From the NCBI GenBank assembly GCA_004123355.1, contig SCHM01000004.1, positions 5,049,017 to 5,113,016 of the forward strand: a DNA stretch of 64,000 nt, given 5' to 3'. Source of the stretch: Amphirosellinia nigrospora (taxonomy: Eukaryota > Ascomycota > Sordariomycetes > Xylariales > Xylariaceae). Each line of letters opens with the position of its first letter. Positions within the stretch are counted from its first letter, which is position 1. Shown here piece after piece: positions 28,178-39,467 of the stretch. The notes under the pieces are model-generated. The model did not search any database, was not told the origin of the DNA, and saw only the letters and a program-made list of their open reading frames with translations. Both the position numbers and the translations under genes were made by a program.

Positions 28178-28209
<32 letters not shown>
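27955..28209. repeat. Microsatellites: (ATA)n, (TA)n, poly-A
   Basis: An (ATA)n tract at about 27955-27991, a degenerate ATT/ACT tract to about 28075, (TA)n at about 28129-28161, and an uninterrupted run of about 30 A at 28180-28209. All lie within the internal region of the LTR element near its right end. Confidence 0.85.
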
Positions 28210-28210
<1 letters not shown>

Positions 28211-28539
28211 CAATATAAAAATAACTTAACCTATATATAATAACAAATATAAAAACAACGTATTATTTAATCCTTTAAAATATTTAAATAAATTAAACAA
28301 AAAATTATATATATAATTATATATAAGTTAGCTTTTTATCCGTATTTATTAACTTTTTTTTTACGTATAATTATATAAATACTAAGTATTTTAAAAAAAC
28401 AATAATTTAATATACTATCGGGCGCTTTTTTATTTATATATTTACTATATAATATATTTAATATTTTTTTTACGTTTAAATTTTTATATTAAAAAAACAA
28501 TCGTATAAAAATACGTTATAGCTAAAAAAAAAAAACTAA

Positions 28540-28825
28540 TATTATAATTATAATATTATTTATATATAAATTAATATATTAATATTAACTATATATAATA
28601 ACTAATTATTAACTATAATATTAGCTATTTATATAATAAAATCGGGCTAATATATTTGTTTAATTTGGTTATATAATATATTACGGCAAAATTTTTTCGC
28701 ATAAAAAAATTCTCCGCACAAAAGCCTAGCCTTCGTACAAATAATTAAAAAAAATAAATCAATATATACTAATATTTATCTTATTTATTATTACATACAA
28801 TATTATACCTTTTAGCTACCTAACA
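28540..28825 (+). repeat. Right LTR of the 21.6-28.8 kb element
   Basis: 286 bp. Its second half keeps many CpA sites and CG-rich words (CTCCGCACAAAAGCCTAGCC) that are lost in the left copy. It is followed by the ATAAA target duplication. Confidence 0.85.
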
Positions 28826-31489
28826 ATAAAGCTATTTTTATAAGCTTAAATTTTTAATATTTAGTATTTTTTATTATAACGCGTAGCTAAGTTATAAAAA
28901 TAATTTAAATTTAAGCTATTTAAATAATTTCCGATTAATAAATAAAAACTATATAATTATTAAAGTTTAAATCGCGTTAAATTTAACGCTAAGCTAAATT
29001 ATAAAAATATTCGATTTAAATAAATTATTATATTTATTATTAAAGCTAGTTTTTAACTTTTTTAAAAGCTAGCGATATATTTATTATTTATTTTTTCCGG
29101 ACGTAAAGTCGGTTAATAATTTAATTTGCTTTAAAGCTATATTATTAAAATATTTTATAATTTAAAATATATTCGAAATAATCCGCGTAATAAGCTATAA
29201 GTTTTATATTATTAAAAAAAACCTAAAAAATATTTTATTTAATTTTAGTAGTAATTTTAAACTATTAACTATTTAAATTCGAGTAAAAAATAAGTTTTTT
29301 TAAAAATTGTTTATTTTTTAGTTTTTAAATAGTTTTTTTTATTTTTAACTTTTTACTAAAAGTTTTATTAAATATTAAAAATATTATTTTTTTATACGAA
29401 TTATTTATTATTTAAACGATTTTATTTTTGTAGTTTTTTTAGATTATATTTAGGACGTACTAACGATTTATTAAAAATATAAATAGCTATTAAAAATATT
29501 AAGCTTAATTTTAAACGAAAAAAAAATAGCAAAAAGTTTTGCTTAAAAGTTTTAAATATCGAAATTAATATAGTAATTAATATAAGCCGCTTATTAAATA
29601 AAGCTAATAAATATTTTTTTTTATTTCGAAAATATTATTATGTTTATATATTATTTGCTACGAAATCGAAAAATAGCTAGCTTTTTATTATTTTATTTAA
29701 TTATAGTTTTAATAGGTAGGTTTTTTTATTTAGCGTATAAACGTTTTTATTTTAGTTTAGTTTATATTAGTACTATTTTTTATTTAAAAATATAAAGCTA
29801 GATTTCGAATAATAGCGTAATTTATTAAAAATTTTAATAATATTTATTTATTAATTAGTTTAAACTATATTTTTTTTATTTATTTATAAACGCTTTAAAA
29901 ATAAATATTAAAAGATTTTAGTACGAAAAAAGTTTAATAGCTAGTAATTAATATAATAGTTTTTTAATTTATAAATTATAAACGTTTAGCTATTTATATT
30001 TTATATTTAAAAATATATAAATTTAATATTTTTAAATTATAACGATTTAAATAATTTTTTACTAATAAATAGCTATTTAAACATTAAATATTATAATAGT
30101 TTATAAATAATATAATTATAAAAGCTAGCTTATTAATATATTTATAAAGATTTATTATTATTAAATTTGCTATACGAAATTTTTATAGTAATAGCAAGCT
30201 ATATATATTATTTTTAAGTCCGGTAAATAATATTTATTAATAATATATTAACTAATATATTATTTTAGTCCGATTTTATAATAATTATTAATTTATATTT
30301 ATATTAGTGTTTTTATTAAAAATAAATTAATTTTAAAATTTTTAGTTTATATATTAAAATATAGCTTTTATTATAACGAAAATTATTTATAGCTATTATA
30401 CGTTAAATTTATAGATTTAATTTGCTACGGATATAATATAATAATAAATATAACGAAAATTAATACTTTATTTATAAATTAAACTATAGCTAATAATTAA
30501 AGAAAATTTAGCTTTTTATATTTACTATATATATAATTTATTATAAAAAGTAATTTAAAGTTTAATTTTTTATTTATATATTTTTATGTTTTATTTAGTT
30601 TATATTAATTTTAAATTCGACGTAATAATTTTTGAAAGCTTTTATATTTGCTGTTTAATTTAAAACGTAATTTATTTATTTTTTTATAAAAAAAAAAGCT
30701 TTTATTAAAATATTAATTTTAAACCGTTTATTAGCTAAAATAATATTAAAAAAAGCTTTAGTAAATAAAAGCTTAAAAAACGTTTTAATAGCTAACGTAG
30801 CTTTTATATTATATAATATAGCTTTTTTATTTAAAAAAAATTATTTATAATAATATTAACCTAAAAAACTTTTAAAAATAAAACGTATTAAGTTTTGCTA
30901 AATTAGCGGTTTAATTAATTTTATTCCGAAAATATTTTTAAATATTATTATATAATATAAAAATAAATAAAATCGAGCTAAAGTTAATATTATATTTATA
31001 GTTATTAGTATTATATTTTGTTTAGTTTTTATATAAAAAGCTATTTTAATAAGGCGATATTTTTAATATATTTAAGATTTTATTTTATTATTTTAGTTTA
31101 TTTATAGCGCATTTTTAAAATTTTAAGCGTTTTAGATTTTAAATAACTAGCTATTTTGCTTAAAAATTAATTATAACGTATATTTAAGCTATAGCTTTTA
31201 TTAAAGAGTAGTTTAATACATTTATAACGTTAAAATAAACAAAGCAATATTAAACTATTAAATAAATAATTATTTAATACGGTTAAACGTTATTATAAAA
31301 TTTTTATAAAAAAAAACTATAAATAAATAAACGGTTTATATTTAAATAATTTTAAATTAAATATAATAAAATATTTAAATAAAATATTAAGCTTTATAAT
31401 TATTTTATTTGTACGTTTATTTTAACCGAGCTATATTTATAGCTTGTTAAGTAATTCGCGATAGTAGAAATTTTATAGAATATTATTAA

Positions 31490-32440
31490 ATAACTAGGTT
31501 TAAATAAATTCGATTTTAATTTATTTAGTAAATTTTTTGCGAATTTTTTAAATAATAAAAAATTAAAAGTAGAAAATTTTTCTATTTAAATTTTTATAAA
31601 CGAATTCGGTTTTAATTCGTTTAATAAAGTTTTTTATATTTTAAAATAATAAAATAAATATTTTTATTTTTATTATTTATAAGCGAATTTAAGTCGAATT
31701 AATTTAAGTAGTTTATTTTTTATTTTATACTATAAATTTATAGCAAGAAAAATAGAAATTTTTTAGGGAATTTTTAATTTAAAGCGAATTTATATTAAAT
31801 TTATATTTATTTAAGCTTTTTTTTTTTAATTTTTTATTATTAGTTATTTTAGGCGTAATAGCAACTAAAGCTAATTTATAGGATTGATTTTTAACTTATT
31901 TAATAGTTTTTTAAAATAAGCTTATATAATAAATATTAGTAATAAATTTAAGTTTAATTAGCTAAAAGGTTTTATTTTTAGTGCTATAAAAAGTTTTAAA
32001 AACTTTTAAGTTAAATAGTTATAGCATATAATAATATAAGCTTAAACGAATAAAAATTAGCATTTTTTTATTTTAATATTTTTTATATCGATTTTTATAT
32101 AGTTAGCTAGTAAATTCGATTTAAATTAATTTAAAGGTTTTATTTTATTTTATATATAAAAATATAGCTATTAAATAAATTATTTTTATAAGCTTTAACG
32201 TAATATATATATTTAAAAATATTAATATTAATATTATTAGCGTAAAATTTATCGAAATTTTAAGATATAAATATTAGTAGCGAATTTAAAGCGATTTAAT
32301 TTAAAAATACTATTTTATTTAAATAATTTAATAAGTATAATAAATATAATATACGGCGTTTAATTATAGTTAAAATATTTTATTTTAATTATATAGTTAG
32401 TAAATAAATTTAAATCGAATTAATTTAAAAGTATTATTAT
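31490..32440. repeat. Dispersed degenerate motif array
   Basis: A motif like AATTCGATTTAAATTAATTT, often followed by a short gap and TTTTATTTTA, recurs at about 31500, 31605, 31685, 32110, 32285 and 32405 with uneven spacing. The intervening sequence is not obviously repeated. Lies in the outer, older repeat of AT block 2. Confidence 0.45.
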
Positions 32441-32829
32441 TTTAATTATAAAGTTTAGCTAAAAAGGGCTTAAAAGGCTAGCAGCGGGTAAAGCCGGCTT
32501 TTTTTTAAAATAAAAGCTATAGTATAAATATTTAAATATAAAAGCAAAAAGCAAAATATTATAATATATTAGTATTAAATTCGAAGCGTATTTGTTTAAA
32601 ATATTTTATTAATAAATTTAAAGTAAAATTAAAGAAAAAATTTAAGCAAGCTATAGCTTTTTTAATTTTTTTTATAAGCGCGAAAAGCTTTATAATATTT
32701 ACTACGTATTTATTTTTTATTTTTTTTTTTTTTTTATATTTATTTTTATATTTATTATTAAAAATTAAACATTTAATTTTTTTAATAAAAAAAATCCTAA
32801 CTAATAACTTTAAAACATAAGCTTAAATA

Positions 32830-32936
32830 GTTTTAAGCTAGCTTTTATAGCGTAAAATCGCTAGATTTATATTTAAAGGGTTATTATACGTTAAATATTT
32901 TTAATATTAATTCGCTATAAAAACTAGCTAAAAAAG
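32830..32936. repeat. Foldback repeat, RIP-mutated copy
   Basis: About 107 bp, collinear with 33205-33312. The differences are almost all C to T or G to A (for example GCCAGCTTTCG against GCTAGCTTTTA). It retains the imperfect hairpin architecture of its twin. Confidence 0.75.
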
Positions 32937-33013
32937 TTATATTTTTTTTATTAAATTATTTATAATTTTTATATATATATTTATATATATTATAAATAAA
33001 TAGTTTTATAAAA

Positions 33014-33091
33014 AGTAAAACTTACTATATAACTTTTTTTTATAATATTATAATAATTATTATATATAGCTTATATATATATAGAATTTGT
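33014..33091 (+). repeat. Direct repeat at right edge of AT block 2
   Basis: Mutated counterpart of 20160-20237. Same orientation, shares AATATTATAATAATTAT and TAGAATTTG. Confidence 0.7.
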
Positions 33092-33204
33092 ATTTATTTT
33101 ACTATTTTTATTTATTTGTGTTATTTATATTTTTTTATTTTAGTTTGTTGTTTAATTTATATTATTTTATTTGTTATTATTTAGCTTTTGCTATAGTGTG
33201 GGCA

Positions 33205-33312
33205 GTTTTGAGCCAGCTTTCGTAGCGCAAAATCGCCGGATTCGTATTTAAGGGGTTATTATACGCTAAATACCCCTTAATACTAATTCGCTATAAAAAC
33301 TGGCCGAAAAGC
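33205..33312. repeat. Foldback (MITE-like) repeat, unmutated copy
   Basis: Long imperfect inverted repeat of about 108 bp. The outer arms are GTTTTGAGCCAGCTTTCGTA against the complement of TATAAAAACTGGCCGAAAAGC-type sequence, and the inner arms are TTAAGGGGT and ATACCCCTTAA around a short loop. The left arm has about 12 extra bases. A RIP-mutated second copy lies 375 bp upstream. It could be a tiny MITE or the structured end of a larger element; no target duplication was identified. Confidence 0.7.
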
Positions 33313-33480
33313 TTACGCCCTTCCTAATACAAGTTACCTATATAACTCTTGTATGTGTGCCTGTGTGTATTATAGACAGTAAGATAGGTATGCTCTAGAC
33401 ACACGTTGAGGGTCTCTAAGCACAGCAGGGCTATACCATGACTGAGAGATTGAGAGACCAGGACATCTAGCTTCATCTTC

Positions 33481-33488
33481 TATATAAA
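33481..33488 (+). promoter_or_regulatory. TATA box for the secreted protein
   Basis: TATATAAA lies 116 bp before the ATG at 33604 and is followed by a CT-rich leader, the usual arrangement for well-expressed genes of filamentous fungi. The leader ends ACCATAAACATG, with A at -3. Confidence 0.6.
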
Positions 33489-33603
33489 GATGCTAAATTA
33501 CCCTGTTCTCCCATTGCAGTTCCAAAGCTGTCTTCCTATTACACCACCATCACCACTACCCAGTCTGTTTGGCTCTAAATCTACACTACTTTACACCATA
33601 AAC

Positions 33604-33801
33604 ATGCAGTTCAGCTTCACCACTATTCTCGCCGCCCTGGCTATGGCGACAGTCACCGAGGCGCAGTCCGCATGCGTATACATAGAAAGCCTCGGCGGCG
33701 CCTGCAATGGTTATTACCCTGTGAAGTGCCTGATTCAGGAAAGCCCATTCCCTGGAACAGGACCGGTCACCAAATGCTGTGTTCGAGGCGTCTCCTGCTG
33801 A
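33604..33801 (+). CDS. Small secreted cysteine-rich protein (effector candidate)
   Basis: 65 aa and intact. Residues 1-20 are a classical signal peptide (MQF, hydrophobic core with repeated Ala/Leu, ending VTEA before Gln). The mature part of about 45 aa has six cysteines at 24, 34, 42, 58, 59 and 65, including a Cys-Cys doublet and a C-terminal Cys; this suggests three disulfides. The frame is open upstream to 33490, but the ATG at 33604 is chosen because it starts the signal peptide and follows the TATA box and CT-rich leader. The stop is a tandem TGA TAA. I do not recognise the family. Small size, secretion, cysteine content and position about 0.4 kb from a RIP block are the usual profile of fungal effectors or antimicrobial peptides; the role is inferred, not shown. 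Confidence 0.8.
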   Translation: MQFSFTTILAALAMATVTEAQSACVYIESLGGACNGYYPVKCLIQESPFPGTGPVTKCCVRGVSC

Positions 33802-34653
33802 TAAACGGTATTGCTACCTTCGCAACCCGAGTCTAGTTTCGCTTACCTAAGTATCATTATAGGCTGTCGGCAATGCATACGTATCTCGCTCCTCTGAACT
33901 AGCCGTAATTCTCAACCGTGGCTGTGGTGGGCTTTGGGATCTACAACGCGGGCATTAGTCGGAAGAAGATGGTAGCGGTGATTTTTTATGTTGGAGGCAA
34001 GGCAATCTTTAGGGTCGATACAATAGAGAACTTAGTAGGGGGGCTCCATTTCTAGATGCTAGAACTCCCTTTTCTTCAGGCCCCACACCAATACTACAGC
34101 ATTTTTATATGCAACATAGCGCATCTATCGATCTTCCCAAATGTCTCCAGTGTCTTGTCAATGAACGGTTTTACCATGACTCTCCGTACCAGAGTCGACG
34201 CGCGTAGACTCAACGAAGGAACAACCCGGCGTTGTCACTGTGAAGGAGGTGGAGCTTTTACATACGCCAGCGAACTCCACCTCGACGATGAAATGGCAGT
34301 GCTCACAATAGGTGATGGGATATTATTGTCTGATAAGTAAGATTCTGCAGCCATCAACATGCCTAAGGTACGTACAAATTCACAGATTATACATCCGGGA
34401 AGTGTGTGATTGAGGGTGTTAACCCAAGTAGGAGGTAGAAGCGGCATTGTTCGGGACAGGAGGAGCAGCGTGCTCCGTTCCGTTTTCTCAATACGGTGCC
34501 TTAGTGGTCAAGACGCCGATAGCGAAACGGAGGCTCGGCGGCTACGAGACGGCCACCATGAGTCGGCAAAAGCTCTCGTACCGAGTTCCTAATATTGCGT
34601 CCACGGTGGTTATCCATTCTGACAGTGTCAGCCCTTCGAGAACCAAATCGCTG
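33802..34653. other. Intergenic; one unconvincing frame
   Basis: Between the secreted protein (+) and the 3-prime end of the tannase gene (-). The only notable frame is 94 codons on the plus strand (34056-34340), without a known motif, signal peptide or intron pattern. I do not call it a gene. Confidence 0.5.
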
Positions 34654-36300
34654 TCAACTGCAAGCCCAACTCGTCGCCTCATTCTGATTCCCCTTACCGT
34701 CCCATTGCGCCGTCTTCGGAAACATACAAGCGGACGCTGCCTGTACAGCACGATATTCTGCTGAGAAGCGTCCGTAAAGTTGAACTCGGACGCGATGATT
34801 TGAGATACCCCCTGCCCCTTTTCCACCCAATCCATAAGCGCGAGGAGCGCGTCGTGTCGCGAGTCGCTGAGACCAAGGGGACAGACCACGCCGAGGCATA
34901 CGGCGGTCTCTGCACCGATTGCCCTGCGCTCCCTATCATCCAGGGCGCTTTCACATTATCCGGTGTCCCCCAGCAGTGCCGCATTCCGGGTATCTGGAAG
35001 TACCGAAAGAAGTCATCGATGTTCCCCATCGCCTCGACGGTGCGGTTGTAGTAGTATGTGTGTGCTGCACTGGTACGACGTTGTCTGCAAGGCCGCCGTA
35101 CATGATGATCTTCCCCTTATTTCTGAAGGTGCCGAGATCGAATTGGTCTGCTGTGGCATGCACTATTCCTTGGTCATAAACTTCGGCATCGTTTACGACC
35201 GAGTCGTTGTATGAGGTGGTCTGCCATCCCTCCCCATAGCTCATGAAGTACCGCTCATACTGCCCGTCGAAATTCCTTCTCACATTTTGTGAATCATCGT
35301 TGGTGACTGCGGGGAGCAGATACGTCCCCCATTCTATCTCGGAGCCATATTCCGACCCCTTATACACAAGCTTCCCATCACTAGTCACATAGTCCGCATA
35401 TATCTTCAGCGCTGTATCGGTCTGCACTTTACTCCAACAGGATGTCTTGTTGCTCGAAACGTCGCACCTCACCTTCGTAATGTCGAACTGCTGTCTGCAG
35501 GCAAAAGGAGAGCTAATTATATTGTCTCTGACGCCGTCTAGAGAATCACATTGTTTTAGTACCTCGGCTTGTAGACGTGAGAAGAGACCGCATCATTTAC
35601 GCTGTAAGAAGCGCTTTCTGGTAGGTTCCACGTCGCTAACTTGGATAACCAGGGCATCAAATGCTTCGTGTCCCATGCGGGGGCACCGATTAGTGCTCCG
35701 TCGAACACATCCGGGTCAAGCTGGATGTGTTTTAGGCCCTGCCTTCCTCCCGTCGAGCACCCGCTGAAGTAAGAGTATGTGATGCCTTGATCATAGTACG
35801 CCTCTGCCAGTACTCTACCCAAGCTAATTGACCCCTGCAATGCCTGGTAGGCCCAATTCACTTGCTTCTGCGTAGTATTAGCCCAGGTGATGTCTCCCGC
35901 TCCCGAGCTATGACCCGTATCGGTAGACAATGCCACGGCGCCATACTTAACGCCAACCCCCATCTCAAGCCAATTAATCCCTCCCAGAAACGAATATGAG
36001 CCAATAGTAAGAAATCTCGAGTTCCAATCATCCGGCAGGAACATCCCGAACCGGTAATTCGCGTGACGTTGTTCAGGATGACGGCACATAATTCCGGTAA
36101 TCCGGTGGGAAAGGTCGGGTAGCCGATATTCCCAGTTTCGATAAAAAAGCCCGTCGTTACATGTTGCACGCGTTCAACGCTCACTCCGGCTGGCGCGATA
36201 CCGGTGAAGTAGTCAAGAGAGCAGCTGTCAGCTTGACGTCGTTCAGCAGACAATGACCAAGATGTTACTAAACTCGCGCTTAGAGTAGACCCAGAACGTC
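34654..36300 (-). pseudogene. Tannase / feruloyl esterase family gene, frameshifted
   Basis: Fungal tannase-family (PF07519) secreted serine esterase; family members hydrolyse gallate or feruloyl esters of plant phenolics. In order on the minus strand: an N-terminal part with CSLDYFTG; YRFGMFLP and GGINWLEMG followed by STDTGH; the nucleophile motif GCSTGGRQG (Ser codon 35754-35756); the acid motif GLADN (Asp codon 35083-35085); the PGMRHCWG motif (His codon 34976-34978); and a C-terminus with ALMDWVEKG and FPKTAQWDGKG, stop at 34654. The CS-D-HC pattern typical of the family is complete. The frame nevertheless changes near 36055-36075, 35555-35580, 35055-35065 (a TG repeat), 34918-34935 and 34720-34735. 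The start and signal peptide are not resolved; an upstream ATG near 36305 is in another frame. No internal nonsense codon is needed to explain the breaks, so indels only. Confidence 0.85.
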
Positions 36301-37980
36301 GTCATCTCTAGCAGATCCATCTCACTAATATGGGTAAGAGACGCTTAATTGAAAAAGTGGCCAAACCCGGGCCCCCGGGACTTTGCGCAGTGTTAGGTCT
36401 CGACATGTTCATATACATGCAAGGGAGCCATGCTTACTTACAGTTGCGACGGCCATGTGTCGAAGACGACATCTGAACCCCGTCGCATTTTTTGAGATAC
36501 GGGGCTCTCACACCCTCTTGTCTGGTCGATAGATCCTGTGACGGCCGGAACCCTCATGCATCGTAAGCAGCAGCGTTTCCTTCATGCCGTTTTGCGGACG
36601 AAAAGAATGACGGAATATCCGAACCCTGGCTTCGCAATGCCCGAATGGCCGAGAATATTGAGGTGAATACCGACTCTCATCATGGCCCCATGATCTGAGA
36701 GACGCGGACTAGGCCGCGCAAAAGGATATAACTCAGCAATTTCACTTGCTCATACATATGCCGTCCGCGCTCCTCGTCACCGTCAGCTCGGATCTACTAC
36801 CTTCTGTATTTGATCTTGCGTACCTACCGACTACTAAATAGGCAGCGATGGGACACGCTCACGCGCAACACTTGCGCTGTAATGTTCGTCCGTGGCACGG
36901 GCTGATAGGGTACTGATTGGGCGTCACAGGATACGCAGGCGGTTGCGATTTTCTCATTGGAGAGAAGATACATTATAACGACGTATTATTGATCGTGAAA
37001 AGGCCGGGTACGGTGGCGTGAGCGGCCCTAAGCACGCAATGTAACCCCCTTCTCCCCGCAATCCGGGGGTCTGAGAACCGGGGTGCTGGTGCTCAACAAC
37101 CGTTTCAACGAACCAGAATTTTGAAGGTGCCCAGGTTACTTGGCAATAGTGCCGAGATATTTCACGTCAAACCTGCATCCTATATGTCCGGCATTTATAC
37201 CAGGATCTTGCAATTTTGTGGAGGTTGAGGAGAACACGCAAACCTATTGTTATAACTTCTCCCGGGCCCTACGCCTAGGCGTTTTAGATATAACAGTTAA
37301 GTTACAACTCAGCGCGCGATGAATAATACAGCAAAGTGGTATTGAAAACCCTACCAAGCCTTCGCCACAACACAATACGGTAAGACGAAGATATTGTTAG
37401 TGTAATGCGGTATATTAGGAAAATCAGACCGTTTTCAGGACACCCAAACCCGCTACATAGCTTCCCGTCACAAAATCATAGATCAAGCATACAAAACATT
37501 GACGGCCTAACAACTAAAATTAAAATGGCTTCAACTGGGGAGGGGAGGGGGCTGAGGATAGAGTTTGGGCATGATGGTGGGAAAAGTTAACTTTCATGAC
37601 CATCATTCTGAAACCCGTTATCCCCAACGTGATTACGCAAGCACTCGTGAAGGTTTATCGATTCAAACGGCCGCAATACTCACTGTTTTTAGAAATCCGG
37701 AGTGCTTCTTATGGACTGGATGTCGCCAAGACCACGACTTTACACGCCACTCCAAGGTAATGATAATAGGGTTGATACTTGTATTAAAGGATGTCGACTC
37801 TAAATCCAGTAGGTATTGCCCTTGCTCACCGAATCAAATCAACCAGATGTTATAAGGCGCTCTTTTCTTCCCCTGAAATAAACTCCAACTCCAAACCCAT
37901 TACAAATTACGTTGCGTAGCTCATGCCCAATGACGCCCAAGAACCGTTCGACGCAGTATCTAACAAGCTAATCAATGCGT
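36300..37980. other. Intergenic; weak frames only
   Basis: Upstream side of the tannase gene, then about 1 kb of balanced sequence. CCCGGGCCCCCGGG near 36367 is a short palindrome. Frames of 60-96 codons at 37140-37322, 37405-37590 and 37565-37855 (plus strand) show no recognisable domain or signal peptide and start at doubtful codons. I see no supported gene. Confidence 0.45.
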
Positions 37981-38294
37981 CTAGAGTGAATAGACGGCTG
38001 CAGCGATACCCACGACGAGGGCAATGTGGGAGTTGGCGATGCTAGACGCAGCGCTGCGGGGAATTGGAACGGCGCTGCAGCCGGGGACAAGTTGTGGTTT
38101 TCCGTGAAAGAAAGGGGTAGGAACGTATCGATTACATCTGGCGATGTCGTTCCCAGGGAACGCAGTTTGATCAACACCCTCGCTGGGATCTTGGGGCTGG
38201 CGGGTTCGCCAGAGGCGGTGTTGTAGGCTGCGTCGGTTGCGGCGTAGGCGCCGGCGGCAAGCGCCAGGAGGGAAAAAATTGTTGTGAACTTCAT
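37981..38294 (-). pseudogene. Secreted, probably GPI-anchored small protein, one frameshift
   Basis: ATG at 38292-38294 begins a strong signal peptide (MKFTTIFSLLALAAGAYA, residues 1-18), followed by an Ala/Thr/Ser/Pro-rich stretch. The original frame continues to 37968 with an Arg-rich tail, but the -1 frame from about 38085 gives a much better end: a single Cys, then SAASSIANSH and the hydrophobic tail IALVVGIAAAVYSL with TAG at 37981-37983. A small-residue cleavage region plus hydrophobic C-terminus is the fungal GPI-anchor pattern, so one base is probably missing near 38085-38095. The product would be about 104 aa of cell-wall or plasma-membrane surface protein; family unknown. If the longer frame is genuine, it is simply a 108-aa secreted protein without anchor. 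Confidence 0.6.
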
Positions 38295-39215
38295 TGTGAG
38301 TATCTGAGCTGAACGACGAGATAACTTGGTATTTTGATGAGAGAATGTAAATGGTGTAGAAGACGGGCTGAGGTGTTAGAGGGAGAGTTAGGAATAATTC
38401 ATAAGGGGTGGTGAAGGATTATTTATGTACGGTTTTTTTTTCATCTGTAATGGTATCTAGGTTTTATCTTCGGCCGGGCACTCCTACTTATTATATGGGC
38501 CATGAGGTTTAAGTTAAGCTTTTCCGAGGCAAATATCAAAGCAACGTAGCTGACGCATCCAAGGAATGACGCACGCAAAGATTATTCTAGATGCTTAGCT
38601 AAAACTAACAAACGAACCGACTGTATAAATATGACAAAAGTTCTTCTATTCATCTTTAAACTCGAAGCAGAATGTTTCCACGACTGTGTTAATTTCATCT
38701 TTCGTTATTCGTCTTCGTTTGAATAGCTGTGCACGTAATAGAACTACGACCAGTATTCCAGTACATTACCAAATATAGAACGCTATCAAGTAGCCGTTTT
38801 GATTTTGAGAGTCACTTATATACGACCGCCGATTATACTAGTAACCTTAACTGATCTGGGAGTCTTTCAGCTATTATCACTGGCTGGTAGATAGAGTCGC
38901 GAAGCCAAATACTATAAATTTACTTGTTCTATACTACACGCACAGAGCCTTTTATACATCCCATGTTAAGTTAGTTTATACTGCTTAAGATTTTCAACGT
39001 CGAGTTATTAAAGCGACAGGTGTCACACACACACAACTTTGTTGCCGTACGATGTAGCAACTGCGTCATTTTTCATCTGTTAGAATAGGCAATATGACCT
39101 GGTACATATGATGGCGCATAATGGGAGTCTTAGGCTCGGCCGCAAAGATCCAGCTTAGGTACTAGAACTCGAGTCTGCATTATAGTTGATACACGTCATA
39201 ATCAATATGGCCATA
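38295..39215. other. Intergenic, no gene seen
   Basis: AT-leaning but not RIP-saturated. No frame above 60 codons and no motif recognised. Contains a short (CA)n at about 39025 and, on the minus strand upstream of the GPI-type gene, a CATAAATA word near 38424 that could be its TATA element. Confidence 0.45.
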
Positions 39216-39467
39216 CTATATTGCAATAGCAGTGCTTTCATCGTACTGCGGGATTTTGCCGTCTATTATGTCTCCGTAACAATGATACGGGCTAAACAAC
39301 GCGATCGCCCGATCAGACCCGCTAATTGAGGAGGAATAGCCGGGGGATGGATTAGCGGAAACCTTGCGACCCGTAAAGGTTGGGCTTTCGGACAAGAGAA
39401 CTTGTCCGTGTTTTCCGGGTTTCTTGACCCACCCGAAGTCATCCGAGTATAAGTGAGTAAATCTCAC
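39216..39467 (-). CDS. Hypothetical 83-codon frame
   Basis: Open frame with reasonable amino-acid composition (DDFGWVKKPGKHG near its start, YHCYGDIIDGK near its end) but beginning at GTG with no in-frame ATG upstream before a stop. It could be the last exon of an unseen gene or chance. No domain recognised. Confidence 0.2.
   Translation of the reverse strand: MRFTHLYSDDFGWVKKPGKHGQVLLSESPTFTGRKVSANPSPGYSSSISGSDRAIALFSPYHCYGDIIDGKIPQYDESTAIAI

Larger units (their letters stand above)
21572..28825 (+). mobile_element. Complete LTR retrotransposon (7.25 kb)
   Basis: Direct LTRs at 21572-21855 (284 bp) and 28540-28825 (286 bp). Both begin TATTATAATTATA; the right one ends CTACCTAACA and the left one CTATTTAATA, so the ancestral element ended in CA and RIP changed one copy. 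ATAAA is present immediately outside both ends (21567-21571 and 28826-28830), a 5-bp target duplication typical of LTR elements. An A-run at about 28523-28535, just before the right LTR, fits a polypurine tract and plus orientation. The internal 6.7 kb has no surviving gag or pol frame. The superfamily is therefore undecided. Confidence 0.85.
20186..33190. repeat. AT block 2: RIP-mutated repeats
   Basis: A/T-dominated, but with more residual CG and GC than blocks 1 and 3. The centre is a complete LTR element (21572-28825). The flanking parts 20238-21571 and 28831-33013 become continuous when it and one ATAAA are removed, so they are probably one older repeat of unknown class. No coding frame survives. 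Confidence 0.85.

Noticed and set aside
27955-28209. CRISPR-like or regulatory repeat array
   Set aside because: Simple ATA, TA and A runs within a retroelement; no spacer structure.
20186-33190. Centromere or mitochondrial insertion as explanation of the AT block
   Set aside because: LTR pairs with target duplications, and C to T paired copies, explain the composition by RIP; no mitochondrial gene motif was seen.
34056-34340. 94-codon plus-strand frame as a gene
   Set aside because: No motif, no signal peptide, no support from neighbours; base use does not stand out from intergenic sequence.
34447-35214. Several overlapping plus-strand frames across the tannase gene
   Set aside because: They are antisense shadows of the minus-strand esterase, whose motifs are unmistakable.
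37405-37855. Frames of 61 and 96 codons
   Set aside because: No recognisable domain, overlapping each other, and no plausible leader or introns.
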